In this document: positions 36,906 to 48,377 of the stretch, piece by piece
Position numbering within the stretch: position 1 is the stretch's first letter
Layout of the letters: every line of letters begins with the position of its first letter
Assembly (NCBI GenBank): GCA_027946555.1
Contig: JAPEVC010000039.1
Location: 123,151-187,150, forward strand
Direction: 5' to 3'
Origin: Gnomoniopsis sp. IMI 355080
Lineage: Eukaryota; Ascomycota; Sordariomycetes; Diaporthales; Gnomoniaceae
DNA: 64,000 nucleotides
Notes under the pieces: generated by a model
What the model was told of the DNA's origin: nothing
Databases searched by the model: none
Seen by the model: the letters and a program-made list of their open reading frames with translations, nothing else
Made by a program: the position numbers and the translations under genes

Positions 36906-38019
36906 ATGGATGCACTCGCGTTATTACGCGTGCACCTTGAGAAACCTCCCTCGAGAACGAACAAGGCGCCTGGGGGGTTGGATAACCAACTAAAGGCCAC
37001 ATCCGAGGGAGAGACTGATGGTGTTGGGGTTACTCTGTTCGAAGCGGGGTTTCAGGCCTGGTATGCGTACTTCGTTGCTGATCCCGATACCCGTGCCAAA
37101 GTCGATAGGTTGTCGAAGCCAGACCTACAGGCTTTGGCGAAGGGTCTTTGCGAGGTCCAACTACATAATGGTGTAGAGGACCTCTTCCATCATTTATTCT
37201 CTGTGGCTGAGCGAGGTTATAATCGTGTTAGTGAGTCGAGACTCCGGAGCCTCGCTGAGATGAATTAGTCTAATCAATCTAGGATACCTCAACGCACGAT
37301 CGTGGCCTCTCCCGCCAAGTGTTGTCAGCCGCAAACGCCGGCGTGCAATATCTTCGACTTTACCAGATATAACCATAAGAACAACGCCTATCAACGTGGG
37401 CCCGGCCCTTGTCCAACAGGTGCCGACTATCAATCAAATCCAAACCAACCCAGACACGGGCCAGGGACTTTCAACTTTTGGCCAGGGCGAGAGATTACCT
37501 TTAGCATCGCGTCTCGCTGGCATATTCCCGCCCATAATGCTCAGATCGATTGTGAAAAGTGCAGGCAGGGCTCATGTAGAGGCACTCCACCCCGAAAGCC
37601 CCGAGCGATGTCGGCTCATGTTGTCCATCGCTCCGCACAGAGTCCCATGTCTCGCCAAAGAAATATTCGACGTGGATGCCGAAGTTGAAGATAGCGACGC
37701 TGAGGACAGCGACAATGAGGATGGCAACGTTGAGAACAAGTTCATGCGTTTAAGATTGGAAAACGGCGCAAATGCCAAGGTCATGGAGCTCAAAGGAGCG
37801 CGACATGCGACTTTTGAGAGATGTTTCGGTAATCAAATTGCTGCTGCTATTCGGGCTACTCGCAAGTTTGCAATGGAAGTACAGCAAGGAGAAGTTGTGA
37901 CAAAATGCGTATCTCTTAAAATCAAGAGAGAATCAAGGTTTCCTTGTTCGTTAAGTCTGGTGCTCGATCCCAAGTTCCTGTCAGCGATCAAGACCGAGCT
38001 CTGGCCACTTTTCCACTAG
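36906..38019 (+). CDS. Hypothetical protein with an acidic stretch (unknown family)
   Basis: I do not recognise this protein. A two-exon model (36906-37224, 37283-38019; 58-bp intron, acceptor TCTAG) joins two long open frames into 351 aa. The first part is soluble and helical-looking (FEAGFQAWYAYFVADPD; LHNGVEDLFHHLFSVAERGYNR). The second contains a basic patch (VVSRKRRAI), a Pro/Gln/Asn-rich stretch and an acidic run (DVDAEVEDSDAEDSDNED), then a compact C-terminal segment of mixed charge. No signal peptide or membrane helix is visible. A CAATAAACA polyadenylation-like signal at 38041-38049, shortly after the stop, supports the gene end. The basic and acidic composition would fit a nuclear protein, but that is only a guess. 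The donor is weak (GTGTTA), so the model is tentative. Confidence 0.42.
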
Positions 38020-39393
38020 TCTACTTGAAAGGGTTTCATACAATAAACAACATTGTCTCTATTCATAAATTCTACTAAAAAGTGGCTCTCCTACCCACGG
38101 GTCATTCACTCTTTGGTCGATGTGAGGATTTTCCAGCTAGGTCGCATGTACTGGAGAATGAGCAGCGTTAATCACTGGATCGACACCATCTCAAAATGAT
38201 TGAGCATATCTTCAGCCGTTCACCTTTTGCTTCTTGGCCTCGAGCCGGCAGCGAACAGTTCTAGGCAACAGTTCTTACTTGGTACAGTCTGCTGCTAACA
38301 TTAGTTCAGAAATTCCCAAGCAAATCATTCACCATGCAATTCAAGAGAGATATGGCCAGCTGCAGTAATCAAGGCAGTAGCAAGATCGACTTAATCTAAG
38401 CGGTGCTAAGTACCCTAACCTTACATGAGTCGTCCTCTATTGTTGCGAGTTTTCGGTGCTGTGGTATGGTGGGGTAAGTTGGACGACTGTTCGATCTCTG
38501 AACATTGTTCACTCACTCGAGCGAGAACTTGCGAGGTCGTTGGCACATTTTTGCGCAGTAGAGAACGGTTGCAAACTAGGAAAAAGATCCTCAATCCAGA
38601 GTGCCTTGGTACGGACCCAGACCCATACTTCATCCGGAACGGAGGTGCCTCCACCTGTATCGCAGTGCAGCCTGAAGACAGCTTTGAGCTGTCACCTTTT
38701 ATCCAAAGAATATTGGACATTTCGATGCGAGGCGACCCACAGATGTCAGTTGGATTAACCCATTGGAGCGGCGTATTACGGGTGAATTTGGCTAGTTAAA
38801 CCTAGAATCTCAAGGATCGTATCTACAATCTTGGGCTGATATTTGATCCTCGTCCGTGTGATGTTTGGGGTTGTACTGTACAGCACGTACTTTTGGCGTT
38901 CATACAAATCCACCTACCTACCTATATAGGTTCCTAATGCATGGTTTGACGTCTTCAACTTGGACGGAAATGTGCTATTGACACAATTTTACTGTTCCTG
39001 GCACTTGCATGATTGAGGACGTTTTCTGTGGTCTTATAACCAGGCCGGTTGCGGTTCCGGGGGCGAGCTACGAAGTTCGTCCATTAGCAGTATGCACTGT
39101 ATACCTAGGCCCATAACTCAGTCACGCATCGTTTGCCGTCCCGGTATCAGAGCACGCCAGGTGTGTTGCTACCGGGTCGGGCCGGTCCTGCCGGAAGAGC
39201 GCTGCCGATCATCCCATAAATCTATCACTACACTCGGTCACAAGCCGCATAACAAGTCATCTAATTAATCCGGAAATTTTATACATGCATGTGGAAGTTT
39301 GCATAAGCTACCTGCTTGTCCATTCCGAAAGGAGTCACTGTCTATTCGATCCAGCTCACTACCTGAGCAACTGAATCAACCAATCAAGACACC
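38020..39393. other. Intergenic stretch without a supported gene
   Basis: About 1.4 kb. A 124-codon frame at 38425-38799 has no recognisable motif. The fructosyl-amine oxidase promoter lies at the right end. Confidence 0.4.
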
Positions 39394-41023
39394 ATGGCCG
39401 AGACGCGCGCGACTACCAAGGTCATCGTCGTCGGTGGGGGAGGCACAATTGGCTCGTCGACCGCACTGCATCTCATACGATCTGGCTACACGCCCTCAAA
39501 CATTACCGTCCTAGATACGTATCCGTTTCCCTCCGCCCAGTCTGCGGGCAATGACCTCAACAAGATCATGGGCATCCGCGTGTCTAGTCCAGCGGAGATT
39601 CAGCTGAGTCTTGAGGCTTCTGAGATGTGGAAGAATGATGAGCTCTTTAAACCATTCTTTCACAACACCGGTAGAGTAAAAGCACAAGGGTCTTTAGATT
39701 TGCAGCATTTCAGTATCGCTTACTGGATGAATAGATGGACTGTGAAGTCTCTAAGAGCGGGGTTGACTCGCTCCGCCGGGAGTACGAGACACTCGTCAAC
39801 GCAGGACTGGGAGAAACTCATGAATGGTTGGACACCGAGGATGAGATTCTGGCAAAACTCCCCCTGCTTCCTCGGGAGAATATCAAGGTACATTCAGCCG
39901 GCTATATTAGGAAACTTGAATCTGTGCACAAGTACCTCGGGAGTAGTAGCTGATTACGTCTCGTGCAGGGCTGGAAGGCTGTGTTTAGTCATGACGGAGG
40001 TTGGCTGGCTGCAGCCAAGGCGATCAACGCAATCGGCGAGTTCTGTCGAGACCAAGGGGTCCAAGTCGGATTCGGAAGGTGATTTCTTGTTGAGACCCGG
40101 GAAACTCATGATATTCGAAATTGCTGACCAGTATACTCCGGCAGCGCTGGGTCCTTCAAAAAGCCAATCTTTGCAGACGACGGCACGACATGTATTGGAG
40201 TAGAGACAGAGGATGGGACCCAATACTACGGCGACAAGGTCGTCCTTGCTGCTGGTGCATGGAGTCCAACGCTAGTGGATCTGGAAGACCAATGCTGCTC
40301 CAAGGTGAGAAAGAGTCTGGCGTTGAACCAACAGCCCTTATTGACCAGTCTAGGCCTGGGTTTATGCCCACATCCAGCTTACGCCGGATGAAGCCGCCGA
40401 GTACAAAAACATTCCCGTTGTGTATCACGGCGATATTGGCTTCTTCTTCGAGCCCAACGAGAACGGCGTCATCAAGGTCTGCGACGAGTTTCCTGGCTTC
40501 ACACGATACAAGATGCACCGGCCGTACGGCGCCGAGTCACCCAAAGAAATATCAGTCCCTCGCTCTCACGCAAAGCACCCCACAGATACGTACCCCGACG
40601 CCTCTGAGACAACCATCCGTAGAGCGATCTCGACCTATCTTCCTCGCTTCAAGGACAAGGAATTGTTCAATCGAGCCATGTGTTGGTGTACAGATACGGC
40701 CGACTCCTCGCGGCTGATCTGTGAACACCCAAGGTGGAAGAATTTCTTCCTGGCTACCGGCGATAGCGGGTCAGTTGAGTTCTCACCAGCTGATTCTTCA
40801 ACGAAATGGTCACTGATATAATGATAGTCACTCTTTCAAATTGCTACCGAGTATTGGAAAACACGTCGTGGAGCTGATAGAGGGAAGCCTAGCAGAAGAC
40901 TTGACGCGCTCTTGGAGATGGCGGCCAGGTTCGGGAGACGCACGCAAGTCCACGCGCGCGACACAAGCTAAAGATCTTGCTGATATGCCTGGGTGGAATC
41001 ATGACAAAGACCTCGAGTCCTAA
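39394..41023 (+). CDS. Fructosyl-amine:oxygen oxidoreductase (amadoriase-type FAD oxidase)
   Basis: Six exons give 438 aa: 39394-39675, 39735-39887, 39969-40078, 40145-40304, 40354-40769 and 40828-41023, with introns of 49-81 bp. The N-terminal FAD-binding Rossmann loop is VIVVGGGGTIGSSTALHL (about 10-27), followed by the family-diagnostic SAQSAGNDLNKIMGIR. Further hallmarks are GWKAVFSHDGGWLAAAKAIN, the KVVLAAGAWSPTL strand, VCDEFPGFTRYK (Cys in the region used for covalent flavin attachment in this family) and the C-terminal ATGDSGHSFKLLPSIGKHV dinucleotide-closing block. Such enzymes oxidatively deglycate fructosyl amino acids, giving glucosone, the amino acid and H2O2. The C-terminus (DKDLES) is not an obvious peroxisomal SKL-type signal. 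Length is normal. It is probably outside the polyketide pathway. Confidence 0.93.
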
Positions 41024-42035
41024 GAGTACCGAGTCCCCTTGGCATTCACCTCGGTGAGGCAAGTCACTGCCCGTGTACGTTGCTCTGCCCACGGTAGTTT
41101 AGAACGGAAGACCATAGTATTACCTGCTCGATGATACATGAAGTTCAAAGTCGACCTAAGATCCTCAATTTATGGACATTGGTCATCTATCATGGGAAAA
41201 ATCATTCTTGTTTGGTCACCAATCTTGTCTATCTAATAGAGTCTCAAAGCCAATGGGATGTGAAGCAGCCAGTGTAACCCCCAGAACTTTTGTCACGACG
41301 CTCCTAATTTGCGCTCTGGTGAAAGGTTTTCCCATTTCTTACGTGAGAATAACTCCCCTCGATGCATTGCGGGATATCAACGAAGCAATGTTGCATTTTT
41401 ATTACGTGCGGCTCATGTCCACGGGTGTCCATCACAACTTGGAACTCTGTCTCGTATGCGTAGCACCAGCGACTGAGAAATACAATTGTCTCTGGCTAAC
41501 GTTCCTCTTCTGCATCACCCTGATCCATGATCATTTCATTCTTGTGGTAATGCACCATCGACGGGCGGGTGTACAAGTATTACGGTAGCCCGTGCTCTTG
41601 CGCACGAAGCGATGGATTTCGTTGTAATGGGCAATCTATTTAATGTTTGCTTTCAACGGGAGTAACAGTTATTTGGTGAGTACCAAAATGTCTTTGTATA
41701 CCACATTCTTGATGAGTCTTACGAATTATCAAGATGGCGCATCTACGAGTCCAGTTGTGCTTTCCTTACGATGTCTCCTGATATAAGCAGTCACGATTCA
41801 CTGCCGCTTTGTTTACAGCGGCGTGGTAAACTACCTGCCTGAGTATGCCGTTTCCATTCTAAGGCTCTACATTGCTCTATATTTTTCTACATCCTATCCA
41901 AACCTCTTCAAGTTCGCGTCCCAGTCAACCAGAATTAGTCTCATTCAGTTCAATACGTCAAATAGAAGACCACTTGACACACCACAAATACTCGATCCGT
42001 CCACACATCTTTCGACTGAACAGAAGAGCACCACT
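41024..42035. other. Intergenic stretch without a supported gene
   Basis: About 1 kb. A 138-codon frame (41172-41588, +) is hydrophobic in its middle but has no family resemblance. The next gene's leader starts near 41820. Confidence 0.4.
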
Positions 42036-42603
42036 ATGTCCGAAACAGCCCCAAAGAACGACTCATGGAAGTCTCGTGCTTGTCCAGGCTTCGGAACACT
42101 ATTCACCTCCTTCTCTCTACGCTCCAAGAACGGACGCATCTTGGTCCGCAGACTGTCTATGTGGACGATTCTATTGTCTAGACTTATCATATCCATTGCA
42201 ATCATCATCAATAGACTTCTCGGGGTCAGAATCATCAGCGTCGTTCTGGGAGTCGTTTTCGCTGTCCTGAACTTCCTTTTCATCAGCTGGTGCCTCTCCT
42301 TGATGGATCGTGCGGAGGGATATAGACACTTCTGCTGCTTGAGAATCGTATGTCTGCCCTCAGGATCCGTTTGTGATGTTCATGTCTCTAGCAAAGCTAA
42401 GCCACTCACTCATCTCTCGTACTTAGGGTCGTAATCACCTGGACATCTTCCTTGCCTTTGCTGCTGTTGTCCACGTCTTCTTTTTAGCCGCGGTATTCAC
42501 CTTCATGTCGTGGATCGCCGCCAACGTTCTATGGTTTGGTCTTTGGGCGTTGATTGCGGTGTATGGACTCATATGCACGTCGCTGCCCGATAGCGCTGCC
42601 TGA
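42036..42603 (+). CDS. Small four-helix membrane protein (unknown function)
   Basis: Two exons give 162 aa: 42036-42347 and 42427-42603, with a 79-bp intron (GTATGT donor, CTTAG acceptor). A short polar N-terminus (MSETAPKNDSWKS) is followed by four hydrophobic segments. Two are in exon 1 (WTILLSRLIISIAIIINRLL and ISVVLGVVFAVLNFLFISWCL) and two in exon 2 (LDIFLAFAAVVHVFFLAAVF and ANVLWFGLWALIAVYGLIC). The loop MDRAEGYRH precedes the intron. The layout is reminiscent of MARVEL-type four-helix membrane proteins common in fungi, but no diagnostic residue confirms it. The ATG at 42036 was chosen because the longer upstream frame encodes only low-complexity sequence. No functional link to neighbours is visible. 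Confidence 0.7.
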
Positions 42604-43086
42604 GCTTTCGATTGATGGGCGTTGAGTTCAAGACTATTTTGGGCAAGTCTTCCAGTGCAGAGTATTACTATTGGAACCATCTAAGATGTCCCGAATAATG
42701 GATACACGATAACGGGCTTGGTGCCTGAGAATCGAAGATTGTGGGTTTCCGAGTATTGTTTTGAGCTGATGCTACTATACAACGCCTCGTAGTCATTGAA
42801 TACCACAAGACAACAGTTCATTGGGCCGGATGATCGAGGACATTGTGGTAGGCTGTCAATTCCTCATATCATGAAGCCGTGCCTAGTTTTGCAGGAATCG
42901 AAATATGTAACTTGAACATGACCAATATCTTTTTATTGGGTTCAAATCTCTTTATACCATGTACAAATGCATGTCAACTATATACACCAAGGAAAATCGG
43001 CTTCCTTAACCTGATAATTCCGATATATCTCCCCAGGTTGGTTTCTGAATTGTTCAGGGTTCAGACCTGAATATTGAAGCATCGTT
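42604..43086. other. Convergent intergenic region
   Basis: About 0.5 kb between the 3' ends of the small membrane-protein gene (+) and the eqolisin gene (-). Nothing supported. Confidence 0.4.
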
Positions 43087-44172
43087 CTACACGTACTTGA
43101 TGACGACGTTCTCGCCAGAGACCGAAGTGGAAGTGCGGTCGGTAATCTCGAAATGCTGGTTGGAATCGGCGGCCGTGTAAGTTGCCTTGTCGGTGACCCA
43201 TACGGAGTCCGCGAAGGTCAAAGTGTCGAAAGCAGCGAGTCCCTCACTGTCGTCGTCAAAGGTGACATCTTCCATGATCCATTCGACGGTGTCGAGGCAC
43301 ATCTCATTCTCTGAGGTGACAGTCTTCGTGAAAGACTTGCCAGTGGACGTGTTCTCCATAACGACTGTACCCTTAGTGCCGGAACTGGCAGTCAGGTTCA
43401 AGCTGATGAGCTGTGATGGCGAGGTTCGTTAGTCTTTCGCACTTCTCTCAGAGATGCGTTTCTCGTTGGCAGGCATCCACTTACATCACCAGCAGCAATA
43501 TCGCCGAGATCGATCACGACTGTCTCAGCGGGGTACCACTCATACCCTTGGAAAGAATATCAGCACGCGCTTTATATATATATATATATGTTTATGAGAA
43601 ACAAAAAGAAAACAAACCAAGGAGAAAAAAGAAGAAAAAAGGAAAAAAAGAGCCGTTTCATGAGAATCACAGCACCATATAAGGTCAAGAGGCAAGTGTT
43701 ATTCGTATGACAGGCTGAGAAAGAACTCACAGGCATAGAAGCTCAAGGTTCCATCCTCGATCATGCTGTCAACACCCGCCTGCCACAACCCTGCGTTGGA
43801 AATATCTGTGCAGGACTCCTGCCCGTCGATACCAATCCAGGCCGAAGCATAGTATGTAGACTCTCCGGTGTCGGCGTCGGTGGGGATCGAAGCATTGAGG
43901 ACATTGAACGTGGTTGAGACGCCCTTGAGTGTCTCGCCAGAGTTGTAAAGACCTTGGTATCCGGCTCCGGCCCACTGGTTGTTAGAATCAGTCTCGAGGC
44001 TCGAAAACGAGGAGCTCGACGATACGGCCTTATTTGCAGACGTGGACTTGGTAGCACCGAACTTGCGGGCCCGAGATAGAAGGGTGCTACCGCGCTTCCC
44101 CTCGTGATGGTGAGGTGCGGCGAGAGCCCCAGCGACAAGGACGGAGCCAACTACTGCGTTAGTCAACTGCAT
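43087..44172 (-). CDS. Secreted glutamic peptidase (eqolisin, peptidase family G1)
   Basis: Three exons give 275 aa: 44172-43731, 43546-43485 and 43410-43087. A signal peptide (1 to about 19, cleavage near ALA-AP) is followed by a basic, Ser-rich propeptide ending around residue 60. The mature G1 fold starts at NNQWAGAGYQG (64-74). The catalytic pair expected for eqolisins is visible: Gln131 in GLWQAGVD and Glu211 in TVEWIMEDV. AWIGIDG (111-117) and FYAWYEWYP, spanning the first intron, are also family-typical. These acid proteases act outside the cell at low pH. The first intron is unusually long for the window (184 bp) and carries a (TA)n run plus a long pyrimidine tract on the coding strand. 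Immediately before the ATG there is a T-run followed by an A-run. Confidence 0.93.
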
Positions 44173-46243
44173 TTTTTTTTAAAAAAAAAAATTGCTGTAG
44201 AACGAAAAGAGTGAAAATGTGATTCGTAGAAATGAATGTGTTAAGACACTGCCGGAGAGTCTGGTGAAAGAATGACTGAACTCAGAATGTTCAACTAGAA
44301 GGAATGTGAAGTTAAATGCGAAGGCCATTGAGTGCCGCAAAAATCGAGAACATCATAATCTTTATATTTCGCGTTGGACCTCGTACCTAACAATATGAAA
44401 GCCCTCACTTTCAACTCGAAACAGACCCAACAAAGGTGGGTTTCTTCAAGCGCAAGCTGCTTTCCAGCCGCAAACGAAACGAAACACTAGACTTTCAGGG
44501 GCCTGAGTTTGCTGACCCACCAACTTTCAAACAGTCGGGAATGAAGTCAGCCTGAGCTCGCTTAGGTACGATTCGCATGTTTCCTCAGATCGAAGGCGGC
44601 TCACCGTTGAAGATCAATTTCAGTTGAGCTTCATATTTATTGCCGGGAATTGGATGGCTAGTCTTTTACGTTCAAATGGGATTGCTGAGGATCAGGCACA
44701 GCCTTGCAATGTGATACGCTATACAAATTTCTGCAGGATTTTGACCAGTTCTGACTCGCGACTATTTTGGGATGAGGCAGTTGAACAAAGACCTGCTGGC
44801 AGCCTTAATTGGGGTGATCTTCATCGAGATATGGAGCTGCATCCAGGAGGCCGGAGATCTCCTTTCGGAAAAACGGCATAGCAAGTGGATACTTAGGTCC
44901 TGGCGCGTTGCGAGATCCTTACGACCCTCGCAACCTTCCAGGGTTTGTAGGGACACTTGGTCTAAGTTTCCACCAGTCACGTCGACCCTCAACTACTTCA
45001 TTCAGCTTTGCGATTTTCAAGGCTCCAACAGAACATACAATCTTTTCAAAGCCAATTTACGACTATAGTGTTGGACTGAGTAGTAGTGGAACCGAACTTA
45101 TCACTGGCAGGAAAGATCCCGCTGACTGCATACCCGAGGCGAGGCCTGGTGATGTTGTATCATGAAGACAAAGACAATAAGGTATGCAGTGCAACTAGAC
45201 AGGATCGGCATAGACACTCCAAAGGTTGTTCAGCTTTGAGATATGCTGCTGCTGGGTTTTATTGCGCCTCAGGTGTGGAGGTTGCTATTGCTACCGGTGA
45301 TACCAAGACCACATTCGAAAGACTTGAGACACAGGGAAGTGGTATGATAATAGTATAGAAACTTTTCTACAAAGCTCTAGCTGCAAGACGTACTTCCAGT
45401 ACATGACTATACAGACTCTAGAGCATAAAAATGCACTCAGCTTACACTTACACAATATCATTGTTAGACTACCTAATGCTGTAAGCGAAGGGTACTAAAT
45501 TCTACTTCTGTATAGCTGATTGTATAAACTATGGATCAAAGGACATGCAAAGGACGATGTTCAAAATTCGCGCTTCCTGAACTAGGCTCGATATATATTT
45601 GTATATATATATTTGTATATATATATTTGTATATATATATAGATTTATTGCAGGGACGAATTTTTGACTACTTGAAGACGATAAGAAAGATGTTGCTCCG
45701 TTCGTGAAGCTTACGACACTTGATTTTCTGCGAGCTTCGGCATGTGGGCATTCTTCATACAGCACCTACATATAGACCTAAAACACGTATATCGTCGGAT
45801 GCTAGGCGTCGGCGGGTGGATAGTTTGCAAAGTTGTGGAGCTCTGCCTTCTACATAAACGCCTAGCCACTATGAGGTCCTGCTCTGGTGAAGACAATCTA
45901 GGAACCGAGAAACTTCTCATAACCGGATTCATGCTCCAAGGATCAACTGATAAACATGCTGCTAAACCAGGATCTATTGATTGCGTGGCATGGCCATTGG
46001 TCTGAGGTCGTTGAGATTGCCGCTTCGAGAACAGATCGACCCTTCAACGTAACCACTACATATGCGCAAGATTCGTTGGAAATTCCGCACTCACGTCTTA
46101 ATACCCCGCTCAACGTATAATCATGACATGAGATTGACAGGCTTCTAGTCATATACAGCCAACCTTGAAATTTGGAAGTTCCCCACGGACTTGAACCGTA
46201 GGTTGGTCAAGCACTCAATTTTCCTTCACACTTACAGACCAAC
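44173..46243. other. Intergenic stretch with an AT microsatellite
   Basis: About 2 kb without a supported gene. It contains the eqolisin promoter at its left end and an AT-rich microsatellite near 45590-45642. The short open frames have no recognisable domains. Confidence 0.4.
45590..45642. repeat. AT-rich compound microsatellite
   Basis: Alternating TA runs interrupted at regular spacing by TTTG, giving about four units of roughly 14-16 bp (TATATATATTTG-type). Likely slippage-generated. Confidence 0.85.
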
Positions 46244-47380
46244 ATGTCATCTCACCACCCAGCAACTCGTATCCTCCTTGTCGGAGCAACAGGCTACGTT
46301 GGTGGTACAGTGCTTCACCGACTCCTCACGGGGCCGAATGCCCTGTCCAAAATTTGTTCTATCACAGTTCTGGTGCGTGGAGAAGATCGGGCTACGAAAT
46401 TGGGGCAAGTCTACGGTGACCGAATCGTAACCACCCTTTTCAAGAATTTGGATGACACAGACATTGTCGAGGATATTGCGAGCCAACATGATCTCATCAT
46501 CAATGCTGGTACAGGCTTCCACCTTTCGAGTGCCGTAGCAATGGTCCGAGGCCTATCTCGGAGGCACCGGGACCACGGCCAGCAGCAATGGCTTATCCAC
46601 ACGGCCGGCACTTCTAATTGCTGCGACTCGCCATACAGCGGAGAATCATATCCAGAGCGCTGGTTTGATGATGCAGATTCTCTTACGACTTATGAGTTCG
46701 AGAAGGCTGAAGACAAGAGGGTGCCATACCCGCAGCGGACAACAGAGCTCGCCGTACTCGACGCGGGCGAGGAGACTGGCGTCAACGTCATCTCGCTACA
46801 AATCGGAGCTATCATTGGCGAGGGTGGCGGCCTCTTTAGTACCAGTCCGAGCCTGGTGTCTATATTGATGCGTCTCGTTCTGGAGAAGGGTTGCGGCTTC
46901 CAGTTTGGGGACGGGACAGGCCAGATCGGCTTCGTGCACGTGATTGATCTGGCTGATCTTTACGTGCTATTATGCCAGCGTCTATTGAGAACCGAGGATG
47001 GGGATCTACCACGCGGGAGGTCAGGAATCATCTTTCCTTGCGTCGGTATGATCAAATTCATGGACATCTCAAGAGGCTGCGTCGAAGCGGCTTGGAAGAG
47101 GGGTGTGCTGCCGAAGGACGGGGGACCACAGACCAAAGATATCAGGAAAATAGACATGGAAGAATTTGTTTCTTTCCTAGGTGAGGGTCCCATCATTCGA
47201 CACGTTGCTAGTACCTTCGCGGCTCATTGGAACACTATCGGCACCATCGCGAAGGGATTGGGTTGGCAACCAGCGCATAGCTTTGAGGCGATGCAGAAGG
47301 AGTACGACACGGAGCTGGTCGCCGTTCTGCAGGGAAAAAGGCAATGTCATCTTCACTCGATTCTGGCTCAGGAGGATTGA
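46244..47380 (+). CDS. Extended SDR / NAD(P)-dependent epimerase-like protein
   Basis: Single-exon protein of 378 aa. The N-terminal Rossmann motif RILLVGATGYVGGTVLHRLL (9-28) has the GxxGxxG spacing of NmrA-like and extended short-chain dehydrogenases, followed by a VLVRGEDRA strand end and a conserved IINAGTGFHLSSA segment. The usual active-site YxxxK is not evident: the corresponding region reads VPYPQRTTELAVLD, with Thr at the Lys position. It may therefore be a binding or regulatory member or use altered chemistry. The GFVHVIDLADLYVLL block is typical of the substrate-binding half. The start codon follows a short leader, and no intron is needed. No obvious pathway partner lies nearby. 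Confidence 0.85.
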   Translation: MSSHHPATRILLVGATGYVGGTVLHRLLTGPNALSKICSITVLVRGEDRATKLGQVYGDRIVTTLFKNLDDTDIVEDIASQHDLIINAGTGFHLSSAVAMVRGLSRRHRDHGQQQWLIHTAGTSNCCDSPYSGESYPERWFDDADSLTTYEFEKAEDKRVPYPQRTTELAVLDAGEETGVNVISLQIGAIIGEGGGLFSTSPSLVSILMRLVLEKGCGFQFGDGTGQIGFVHVIDLADLYVLLCQRLLRTEDGDLPRGRSGIIFPCVGMIKFMDISRGCVEAAWKRGVLPKDGGPQTKDIRKIDMEEFVSFLGEGPIIRHVASTFAAHWNTIGTIAKGLGWQPAHSFEAMQKEYDTELVAVLQGKRQCHLHSILAQED

Positions 47381-48377
47381 TACAATCATCGAGAAATAGA
47401 TGATTTTCTAAGGTGTATCAATACCATCCAAATTTTGGTGATCTTGCATGTTTGGTATGCTATATTTAATAGGTCTATTCCTTTCCTGTAAGAGAAGCAA
47501 GATGAAAGGGGAAGCATAACACAAAAAAAAAAGGAACTCTATGGTTGACATGACTTGAGAGACAGAGGAACATCACGTCCACTCGTAATTTGCATGAAGC
47601 AGCTTTTGCCAACGCGTCACTCAAACTTTGCAAGTTACCAATCAATTCAACGTAACTGCGTTTGTAGATTGTCATACGTGCTGAACCTCGTTGTCACAGG
47701 TGACAATCTCCAATCGGGAAGCACAGACATTAGGGTTCCCTGCGAGCTTTTGTGATATATCATTTCAAGGCAGGTAAGGATCTCAACATCGAATGCGAAT
47801 ACTAGAAGAATGACGCTCCTTGGTTTGGCCGCAATGATCCAGAAATCTAGATAACAGAAGAGCTTCTACACGCGCACATGTCGCTCAATTAGTCACCGTA
47901 GCAATATCTTTTGAACATGCCCAGGTGGCCGATATTATCATTCCGATCCGTGATGAGAGACGAGGTACAACAAAATTCAAGAGCCGACATCAGGGGGATA
48001 TTAGACGTTGGGACCAATGAATTGAAATGCTGACCCAGTTTAGAATGTCCTCAGGTACACTATCAGGAGATGCATGAAGGCAACTTCTTACTACACTTGG
48101 ATTATAGACTTCATTCGGGGTGGGTTATCGACATCACAATATAATGGGGACGCGTGGACTGGATTTTCGTATCCCGTATCAGCACCGTTCGTTGACTGAT
48201 TGGAATTGCGTGTCGGAAAGGGTAAGTAAATTGAACTGGTTGATTTTTTGCGGCGATCATCTACTCTGCATATTGTATAATTTGATTTTCCAGTTTCCTT
48301 CAAAACTAAAGACGATAATACTCAGAAGTCTATGCTTAACGAATTTCCACCCCCAGTCGAAGACTGTCCAGGACACC
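47381..48377. other. Convergent intergenic region
   Basis: About 1 kb between the SDR-like gene (+) and the secreted-protein gene (-). An A-run lies near 47523-47533. No supported gene. Confidence 0.4.

Noticed and set aside
38425..38799. 124-codon open frame on the plus strand
   Set aside because: No domain, no promoter or splice support, atypical composition.
41172..41588. 138-codon plus-strand frame with hydrophobic middle
   Set aside because: No recognisable family or clear membrane-helix arrangement; likely chance.
46170..46215. A T-arm-like hairpin on the minus strand (loop TTCAAGT with a five-base stem), suggesting a tRNA
   Set aside because: No matching 5' acceptor strand, D-arm or anticodon arm can be found upstream.
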